Of a DNA stretch of 64,000 nt, positions 56,861-64,000 are shown one piece after another; the stretch's first letter is position 1, and each line of letters opens with the position of its first letter. The DNA is from Brassica napus (lineage: Eukaryota > Streptophyta > Magnoliopsida > Brassicales > Brassicaceae). The notes under the pieces are model-generated. The model searched no databases. It was not told the DNA's origin and was given only the letters and a program-made list of their open reading frames with translations. Both the position numbers and the translations under genes were made by a program. The stretch covers positions 9,526,466-9,590,465 of the forward strand of contig NC_063439.1 of the NCBI RefSeq assembly GCF_020379485.1, given 5' to 3'.

Positions 56861-58759
56861 ATGCGTAGGTTCTCAACCATACTCGATCTTTGCCTCAGCA
56901 AACGCCGTCTTCTCTTACCATCTTCTCGAATCGATCTCATCACCAAAAGGTTTCACATTTCCAGACATGACTCCGTGGAGTCAACCGAGATAGTTAACGG
57001 GTCTGGATACGAGCGTAAGCAGGAAGATGAACTCGTGGAGAAGATATACAGAATATTACGAAACTACCATTCTAGGGTTCCGAAGTTGGAGCTTGCTCTC
57101 AACGAATCAAGTATCGATCTTCAACCCGGGCTAATCGTCCAAGTGCTGGATCGTTGCGGCGATGCTGGCAATCTAGGTTACAGATTCTTCCTCTGGGCAT
57201 CGAACCAACCTAGCTATCGCCACAGCTACCAAGTCTGCAAATCGATGGTGAAGATTCTCAGTAAAATGCGTCAGTTCGGAGCTGTCTGGGCTTTGCTCGA
57301 CGAGATGAAGAACCAGAATCCTCACTTGATTGAGGCGGAGCTCTTCGTTGTACTGATGCGGAGGTTTGCTTCTGCTAACATGGCCAAGAAAGCGGTCGAG
57401 GTGCTCGACGAAATGCCAAAGTACGGGATCGAGCCTGACGAGTTTGTTTTCGGAAGCTTGGTAGACGCGTTGTGCAAGAACGGTTGTGTCAAGGATGCTT
57501 CGACGCTTTTGGAGGACATGAGAGAGAGGTTTCCTCCGAATCTACGGTGTTTCACTTCCTTGCTGTACGGTTGGTGTAGGGAAGGGAAGTTGATTGAAGC
57601 TAAGAATGTTTTGGTTCAGATGAAGGAAGCAGGGATTGAGCCTGACATTGTTGTTTTCACTAACTTGCTTAGCGGCTATGCTCACGCTGGTAAGATGGCG
57701 GATGCGTATGATCTTATGAAGGATATGAGGAGGAGAGGGTTTGAGCCGAATGCGAATTGTTATACGGTTTTGATCCAGGCCTTGTGTAAGATGGAGAAGA
57801 GGATGGATGAGGCTATGAGGGTTTTTGTTGAGATGGAGAGGTATGGGTGTGAGGCTGATATAGTGACTTACACCGCCTTGATTAGTGGGTTTTGTAAGTG
57901 GGGGATGATTGATAAGGGTTATAGTGTTTTAGATGATATGAGGAAGAAAGGAGTTGTGCCGTCGCAGGTAACGTATATGCAGATAATGGTGGCTCATGAG
58001 AAGAAGGAACAGTTTGAAGAGTGTTTGGAGTTGATTGAGAAGATGAAGGAGAGAGGTTGTCATCCTGATCTTCTTATCTACAATGTAGTGATCAGATTGG
58101 CGTGTAAGTTAGGAGAAGTGAAAGAAGCTGTTAGGTTATGGAGTGAAATGGAAGCTACTAATGGTTTAAGCCCTGGAGCTGATACCTTTGTTATTATGAT
58201 CAACGGGTTTACAAGCCAAGGTTATCTAGTTGAAGCATGCGATCACTTCAAAGAAATGGTAAGCCGAGGGATATTCTCTGCGCCGCAATATGGAACATTG
58301 AAGACACTGCTGAACACTCTTGTTAGAGATGATAGGGTGGAAATGGCGAAAGATGTTTGGAGTTGCATATCGAACAAAAGCTCTTCTTGTGAGCTGAATG
58401 TAGCGGCGTGGACAATATGGATCCATGCTTTGTTGGCGAGAGGTCACGTGAAGGAGGCGTGTTCGTATTGTCTGGAAATGATGGATATGGATTTGATGCC
58501 GCAGCCTGATACTTATGTGAAGCTCATGAAAGGATTGAATAAACTGTACAATAGGACGATCGCTGGAGAGATAACAGAGAAGGTGATGAAGATGGCGAGT
58601 GAGAGAGAGATGAGTTTTAAGATGTATAAGAGGAGAGGTGAGGAGGATTTGATTGAGAAAGCTAAACCTAAGGGGAATAAAGAAGGGAAGAAGAAAGGAA
58701 CAGGTGATCGTAATCAGCATAAGTGGGGAGGTGAACGAAGTAGAGCTAAAGCATTTTGA
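56861..58759 (+). CDS. P-class pentatricopeptide repeat protein (At3g49730-like)
   Basis: An intronless gene of 632 codons. The N-terminus is basic and Ser/Arg-rich (MRRFSTILDLCLSKRRLLLP), consistent with an organelle presequence, probably mitochondrial. From about residue 120 there is a run of roughly a dozen 35-residue PPR units, for example DEFVFGSLVDALCKNGCVKD and DIVVFTNLLSGYAHAGKMAD, with no E, DYW or SMR end. The tail is Lys/Arg-rich (KPKGNKEGKKKGTGDRNQHK). Such proteins bind organelle RNA; the target is unknown. An in-frame GTG at 56846 precedes the ATG and is ignored. With the HflX gene downstream it mirrors the Arabidopsis chromosome 3 pair, not the chromosome 1 series to its left. 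Confidence 0.92.
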   Translation: MRRFSTILDLCLSKRRLLLPSSRIDLITKRFHISRHDSVESTEIVNGSGYERKQEDELVEKIYRILRNYHSRVPKLELALNESSIDLQPGLIVQVLDRCGDAGNLGYRFFLWASNQPSYRHSYQVCKSMVKILSKMRQFGAVWALLDEMKNQNPHLIEAELFVVLMRRFASANMAKKAVEVLDEMPKYGIEPDEFVFGSLVDALCKNGCVKDASTLLEDMRERFPPNLRCFTSLLYGWCREGKLIEAKNVLVQMKEAGIEPDIVVFTNLLSGYAHAGKMADAYDLMKDMRRRGFEPNANCYTVLIQALCKMEKRMDEAMRVFVEMERYGCEADIVTYTALISGFCKWGMIDKGYSVLDDMRKKGVVPSQVTYMQIMVAHEKKEQFEECLELIEKMKERGCHPDLLIYNVVIRLACKLGEVKEAVRLWSEMEATNGLSPGADTFVIMINGFTSQGYLVEACDHFKEMVSRGIFSAPQYGTLKTLLNTLVRDDRVEMAKDVWSCISNKSSSCELNVAAWTIWIHALLARGHVKEACSYCLEMMDMDLMPQPDTYVKLMKGLNKLYNRTIAGEITEKVMKMASEREMSFKMYKRRGEEDLIEKAKPKGNKEGKKKGTGDRNQHKWGGERSRAKAF

Positions 58760-58762
58760 CAT

Positions 58763-59699
58763 TATTACCTCAAGTTTTTAAACGCTGTTCATGTTTTTGT
58801 GCTTTGGTTCATTACATTACTTTTTGATTTTGTCCTTGTTTTGGTCTCTTTGCTAAGATATAAAGTTGCAAAGTCACTTTCTCCTTAAACTTGAGATAGC
58901 TCTGTTTTTCGGTTTGGTTAAGGGCTTTGATTGCACTGTAGGAGGAGGTTGGGCTGGGATTTCGACCCGAACCAAATTTTTGGTTTCAAGTGTGAGCTTG
59001 GTAGATTACAAATGCTTAGTTTGGTTTGTAAATCGGTTGGTTTAGGTTTTCATTTCCCTAAAAATTATAACCAAATCATACTGATTTTAACCAAAAATTA
59101 TGAACTGAACTTACCAATATTTGAACCAAAATAATTAAATTTAATCAAAAATTTCTTATAATTTTAATCGAGATTAAACTGAAACCAAAAACTTCTGTTA
59201 GTTTGATAAATTCTTTTTTAACAAACTAACCAAATGCTAAATCGAATTAATTGAATAACCTGAACCAAACTAACCAAACCCGCAAGCTGGGCATGAACTT
59301 CATGCCATGAAGTATATAAACTAACCTGAGATGACTAATTCATAGCCAAACCGAAATAAGTGTATATCCCGGTCCGGTAGGTTTATACCGAACCAATTAT
59401 GTGTAACGAGTAAACCGGAATTTTAGGTTTTTAAATGAATAAAAAACCGAAATAAACAAACCAAATACCCGGCAGACGAGAAGAGAAGAGGAGCACTGTT
59501 CTGTCCCGGCGACGATCGGATTTTTGATACTTCTGAATCAAGACAGAACACTGTAAGGTCTAGTCTGTTTTGAATTCGTTAAGCGACTGAAATATCAAAA
59601 GCTTCAAATCCCCTCTTTTAACTTATTCTCTCTCTCTCTATCTAATACCATACCTTCTCCAGTTAACGCAGAGAGTATCGTCGTTCGGATCGTCTCTTG
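58763..59699. other. PPR-HflX intergenic region
   Basis: The 940 bp between the two same-strand genes holds no gene. From 58950 to 59450 it is dominated by ACCAAA/AACCGAA-like words (CCAAACTAACCAAACC etc.), a degenerate simple repeat. A CT-rich tract (59625-59645) lies just before the HflX start. Confidence 0.55.
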
Positions 59700-62534
59700 A
59701 TGTTGAGGACACTGTCTCTCGCTCGGGACCATCTCAGATCCAAAGCGCAAATATCGTCTTCTCCATTTTCACCTCCTTCTACCATTCGTGCCCTCTCTTC
59801 TCCATTTTCTTCGAAGCGACATGCGCCTAAGGCTACCGAAGAAGAAGCACCGGCGGCTCTAAAAGAATCCGTTTTGCTGTACCCGAAAGACCCGTCGAGC
59901 ACACCCAAGCTCTTCCTTGTCCAGCCTCGTCTAACTCCGCCTAAGTTTCTTCAGGCCAAGCTTAACGAAGCGCTCTGCCTCGCGAATTCGCTTGAAGAAC
60001 AGAGATATGGCTACTTCGAATCTGATTTCTTCGACAAGGAACTGCCTTCTCACGTTGTTGTCCAAAACCCTATTGCCAGGTCGTCTAAACCTCGCGTAGG
60101 TCCGTTTCAAGAATAATGCCTTCCAAGTGTTCGATGATTTTCCTGTGAGACTGATGAGTAATGTGGTTTTCAATTGTTAGATACTTATTTCGGGCGTGGG
60201 ACTGTAGACAACATCCAATGCCATCTTAATGCTGAAGATTCCAAGGCAATCAGCTAAATATCTCAATTGTTATCAGTCTCTGTTTTATTGCTTTTATGTA
60301 ATGAAAAGTTGGATCATGTTGTTACAATCTCTTGATGCTCAGGAAGAAGTTGATGCCGTTTTCATTAACGCCATTTTGTCAGCAATTCAGCAACGGAACT
60401 TGGAGGTAACCCCACAAGACCTCAAGTTTTTCTTTGTTTGTTTTCCTCCAGTTCAAGCTAATTGTTGTTTCTTTGTATTTGATTCTTCAGAGAATATGGG
60501 GAAAACCAGTACTAGATCGTGTAGGCCTTATTATAGAAATATTCAACGCTCATGCGCATACCAAGGAAGCAAAACTCCAGGTACTTGTGACAATAAAGAT
60601 CCTTCTTCTTACATACTAGGATAGTTTGATTAACAACTATTTTGTTCGTCCATTCACAGGCTGAGTTAGCAGCTCTGATGTACAAAAAGAGCAGGCTGGT
60701 TCGAGTGCGTGGTACTGATGGACGTCAGACTTTTGGGCAGTTTGGGGAAGCTGAAGTTGTTAGTGCACGAGGGTGAGTTTATTTAACTTGCTATTTTGTG
60801 TATCCCCTCTACATCTTTTTTTTTAATTGTTGGTACGTTGATGAGATTGTTTTTAATGAAATCATTCTGCAGGAGAGCGGCAAGTAAGGGAACTGGTTTC
60901 GTTGGTGGTGCAGGAGAAACTGAGCTTCAGCTCCAACGCCGAAGGTTAACCGAACGCATATTACATTTATAATGTTCATGGCTCTCTGTTCTTACATTAT
61001 GGTCCTCACATAATCTTGATCTACCAGAATAGCAGACCGGAGGCTTCGCTTGTTATCCCAAATTAAAGAAGCCCAACGAACACGGCTATTGCAACGTGCT
61101 GCACGTAAGAGACAAAGTGGTTTAGCGGGTAAAAGTTTAGCCACCATTGCTGTCGTTGGTTACACAAATGCTGTGAGTGTTTGAGTTTTGTCTCCCCCAA
61201 AGGAATCTCAGCCACAACCTAACTGTTACTAACCTACTTCCTCTTTTTTTCTTTTGCTTGTTAGGGAAAATCAACATTGACAAGTGCTTTAACAAGGACT
61301 GCTCTCTACTGCAATGAGCGGTATAATATAAATTGCTTTGAAAATATTTTTTTTGAAACTGAAACTTTAGCTTTTAATGTTTGGTCTGGCTTCTGCAGAT
61401 TGTTTGCCACTTTAGATCCGACACTCAAGAATGCCATCCTTCCTTCTGGGTAAGTTGGTTGATATGCGTCAAGGATCTTGATCTTGTCTTTACGGTAATA
61501 CTTGAACTACTACTGAAACATCTGAGTTGATATTATTCAGAAGGAAAGTGCTTTTTAGTGACACTGTTGGATTCATATCGGATTTGCCTATACAGGTAAT
61601 AGATAGATACATACTTAAAATTCTATCTTTCAGTTTAGAGTATTTTTAACTTCTCTTTTCTTGGCTCGTGGTTTATTTTTCGTAGTTGGTGGAAGCATTT
61701 CAGTCGACTCTGGAAGAAGTTGTAGAAGCTGATCTACTTCTGGTAAGAACTTGTTAAATAAATATGGTCTTGAATTACGTTTAAAATTGGAGGACGGTAG
61801 AAATCTTGGCCTTAATGAACATTTGTTCCTTGCAGCATGTAGTTGATTCAACAGCTCCAAATATCGAGGAGCATCGTTCAACAGTCTTTCATGTCCTTAA
61901 TCAAATTGGAGTACCAGAAGAGAAGCTTAAGAATATGATTGAAGTCTGGAATAAAGTAAGAACTTTTTTTTTCAATAAACCATCCATCTTAACTTCTTAA
62001 GTAAGGAAGCAACCGCCATTGTTCACACGCGGATTTTTTTGTTAGATTGATTATGAAGAAGAAGAAGAAGAAGAAGAGGAAGACATGCATTATCTAGAAG
62101 ATGGTAAGGGAGAAGAAGAAGAAGAAGAAGAAGAAGAAGAAGAAGAAGAAGAAGAAGAAGAAGAAGAAGCTGAGTTAAGCGAAGATTCAATAGCTGAAGA
62201 AACTGAAGCAACTGTCGATGAAGACCAAATCCAAAACCAAGAAGATGACTCTGATGAATGGCTACTGTCTGAAGATGAAAATGTCAGCGACTCTGAGTTA
62301 TGGAAAGTTCCGGAAGAGGCTAAAGTAGATGCTGCACAGAAGAGTGGACCTGATGTCAGAGTTTCTGCATTGACAGGAGTCGGTCTGAAGGAGTTGATGT
62401 ATCTCATTGATGAAAAATTGAGTGGTGAAGATGAGAAGCGTAAGTCAGAGACAATAGTCGAAAGGAACGATTTTCAGAGCCGTAAATGGAGACCATCTTT
62501 TAAAGATGACGAAGAGTTTGCCGCTGGACAATAG
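59700..62534 (+). CDS. HflX-type GTPase, organelle-targeted (At3g49725-like)
   Basis: Thirteen exons (59700-60099, 60181-60245, 60343-60405, 60491-60580, 60660-60772, 60873-60944, 61028-61172, 61265-61320, 61399-61449, 61541-61595, 61686-61742, 61836-61955, 62046-62534) give 591 residues. A Ser/Arg-rich presequence is followed by the HflX N-domain (VDRVGLIIEIFNAHAHTKEA-type, then FVGGAGETELQLQRRRIADR). GTPase motifs: G1 GYTNAGKST (split by an intron), G3 DTVGFISDLP, G4 NKID (also split) and G5 VSALTGVGLKEL. An acidic insert with Glu runs separates G4 and G5. Bacterial HflX splits or rescues ribosomes; an organellar ribosome role is inferred. Intron 2 uses a GC donor (AAG|GCAATC at 60246): reading through would hit a stop at once. 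An internal GAA microsatellite encodes the Glu run. Confidence 0.9.
62055..62169 (+). repeat. (GAA)n microsatellite encoding poly-Glu
   Basis: Two in-frame GAA runs (62055-62077 and 62111-62169) inside the last HflX exon code for glutamate tracts of about 7 and 19 residues. Being triplets, length changes keep the frame. Confidence 0.9.
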
Positions 62535-62706
62535 TTTTGCCTACGTCTCAAATTGTTCTGTGTTTTGCCTGGTTTCTATAATACGATGGAAACTATATAA
62601 TAGAAACTTTATAATACAATAAAAAATACTAGTTAATATTTTTATAATAAAAAAATTAGTCCTAAATTAGGCCAACTTGAACTATAATACGATACTAGAG
62701 CTTTAC

Positions 62707-64000
62707 TGTGGGAACCGAAATTCACACTGTCGATTTCCGTTTAAATAAGGAAACTAGGAAAACCTTAATTTTCCAGAGGATCCGGATATCTGTTAATTAC
62801 CACACGTCAAGCAATCAGAACACGAGAATAACAACGATAAAAATAAGAAATCGAAAAGAGAGCAAAGTAGATCTTATTCCGAATCTGCGTATGAGCGTTA
62901 CAACAAGGTATAAGCCTGGGCTCGAGAGCTGTCGGCGAGATTCCTAGTTCTAGCAACCCTAAGACGGCTAAACCTAATTGAGTCGCAGCTCGAAATAACA
63001 AAAACGGAAAATTGCCTAAATTGCTCTAAGTGCTAAGTTTGCTCTGAAAAAGTTATCCTCCTTGCTCCTCGCCTAGGACTCCTTATATACTAGCTCCAAG
63101 GCCGGTTTACGCTTTTACTCTTCTGCCCTTAAGCCGTCATAGCATAAAAATAGAGATATTCCATTTTTCCCGATCTTCACAATTATCTTCAAAACTTCCG
63201 TATTTATCCGCGGAAACTTGACATTTATCCTTCTTCGTGGGCCAAGCGTGAACCATGCTGTGATTCACGGGCTTTTGGTTAGGAAAAATCATAGGATGGG
63301 CCTCGAGTCGTGTTTTAGGTCCCTTTGGGCCGTCTTCCGACTCGACACGCTTACTACGAGTTTTCCGCGGTTTCTAATCCGCGAAGTTTGATCGATGAAT
63401 TAGAATAGCGGGAAACATGGACTGAGCTCGCTACGGTCTTCGGGAGATAGCATTCGAAGGTTTGACGAGAATGCAAGGACTGGTATCGTATCGATGTTCG
63501 GAAAGGTTCAATCGCTACACGACGACCGAACTTCAGCCAAGCTCGGTCGCTACGTGAGCTCGGTCGCTACGTAGCGACCGAGCGGGACGATCGCTCGGTC
63601 GCTACGTAGTGACCGAGCTTTGGCTCGAGCTCGGTCGCTACGTAGCGACCGAGCGGGACAATCACTCGGTCACTACGTAGCGACCGAGCGGGACGATCGC
63701 TCGGTCGCTACGTAGCGACCGAGCTTAGCTGAGCTCAGTCGCTATGTAGCGACCGAGCGGGACGATCGCTCGGTCGCTACGTAGCGACCGAGCTTTGGCT
63801 CGAGCTCGGTCGCTACGTAGCGACCGAGCGGGACGATCGCTCGGTCGCTGCGTAGCGACCGAGCTTGGCTCGGGTTTGGTTGCTACGTAACGACCGGACG
63901 GCGTGTATACGTAGCGACCGAGCTTGGTTTGAATCCCAAAGGATATTTCTTCGTAAAAACCTCGTATAGGTTATTTTTACGAAAATTACATCTCTTCTTT
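62707..64000 (-). mobile_element. LTR of an LTR retrotransposon, antisense, cut by the window edge
   Basis: The boundary near 62707 reads TGTGGGAACC, i.e. ..GGTTCCCACA on the minus strand, a typical LTR 3' end (..CA). On the minus strand a TATA box TATATAAGG lies at 63089-63081, so U3 is to the right and R-U5 spans about 63055-62707. Left of 62707 no primer-binding site is seen, so this is probably the 3' LTR, with the element body beyond the right edge. The sequence is GC-richer than its surroundings. The superfamily cannot be assigned. A MITE-like AT-rich remnant (about 62575-62706) separates it from the HflX stop codon. Confidence 0.65.
63542..63923. repeat. Array of 26-bp palindromes phased at about 35 bp
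   Basis: The half-site GCTCGGTCGCTAC is followed by its exact reverse complement. Whole palindromes lie at 63558-63583, 63593-63618, 63629-63654, 63664-63689, 63699-63724, 63733-63758, 63768-63793, 63804-63829 and 63839-63864, with a degenerate tenth at 63874-63899 and half-sites at 63542 and 63908. Centre-to-centre distances are 34-36 bp. Spacers alternate between a GGACGAT type and a TTGGCTCGA type in much of the array, making a 71-bp higher-order unit. Each centre is TACGTA, an ACGT core. Four to five copies are perfect; the rest carry one or two changes, some breaking symmetry. Confidence 0.95.

Noticed and set aside
62023..62407. Leu-rich and Ser-rich open frames opposite the HflX last exon
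   Set aside because: They are the antisense reading of the GAA microsatellite and acidic exon, not genes.
63542..63923. CRISPR-like regular repeat-spacer array
   Set aside because: Repeat length and spacing look superficially similar, but this is a plant nuclear LTR, the spacers are near-identical rather than unique, and no cas genes are present.

Overview
This window is nuclear DNA from a crucifer plant, almost certainly a Brassica or close relative. The genes have short exons, GT-AG introns and AT-rich intergenic DNA. From remembered Arabidopsis proteins (no search was run), the order matches Arabidopsis chromosome 1 from about At1g21730 to At1g21900. That order is kinesin MKRP1, a DUF630/DUF632 protein, PDIL1-1, F-box protein 7, a small acetyltransferase-like protein, a MATH/BTB protein, a TLC-domain protein, an OCTOPUS-like N-terminal-motif protein, thionin-like peptides, LYM1, a WAT1-type transporter and a p24-delta protein. 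Several genes I expect between the TLC gene and LYM1 are absent, as is usual in fractionated Brassica genomes. After about 56 kb the content switches to a PPR gene plus an HflX GTPase gene, matching the At3g49730/At3g49725 pair, so a synteny breakpoint lies near 55.7-56.9 kb.

Layout. 0-2.7 kb: 3' exons of the kinesin. 3.5-4.6 kb: a retroposed element with a 17-bp target-site duplication (TSD). 4.6-11.5 kb: gene-free, with a Stowaway-like MITE and a degenerate repeat tract. 11.5-17.7 kb: the DUF630/632 gene and PDIL1-1, the latter with a perfect ER-stress element in its promoter. 18.0-26.2 kb: a head-to-tail duplication of about 4 kb carrying importin-beta-like HEAT fragments and a duplicated F-box gene leader. 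26.1-34.0 kb: FBP7, an acetyltransferase-like gene, MATH/BTB and TLC genes with a LINE fragment and MITEs. 34-43 kb: sparse, with one OCTOPUS-like gene and a 5'-truncated LINE. 43-45 kb: a thionin-like gene and its broken tandem copy. 45.4-48 kb: a hAT-like element and LYM1. 48.3-51.6 kb: a broken WAT1-type gene holding a Helitron, then Copia/LINE debris. 52.2-54.5 kb: a two-B3-domain REM gene inside what looks like a PIF/Harbinger-type element. 54.5-55.7 kb: a p24-delta pseudogene. 56.4-62.5 kb: SINE, PPR and HflX genes. 62.7 kb to the edge: an antisense LTR whose U3 carries a regular array of 26-bp palindromes.

The genes do not form a pathway. The window is a conserved gene backbone with lost genes, two dying duplicates (WAT1, p24) and many transposons whose termini and TSDs can be read directly. 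The least expected structures are the 35-bp-phased palindrome array at 63.54-63.92 kb, the duplicated FBP7 first exon and the transposon-borne REM gene. Exon boundaries were placed by hand from splice signals and reading frame. Gene identities rest on remembered family sequences.
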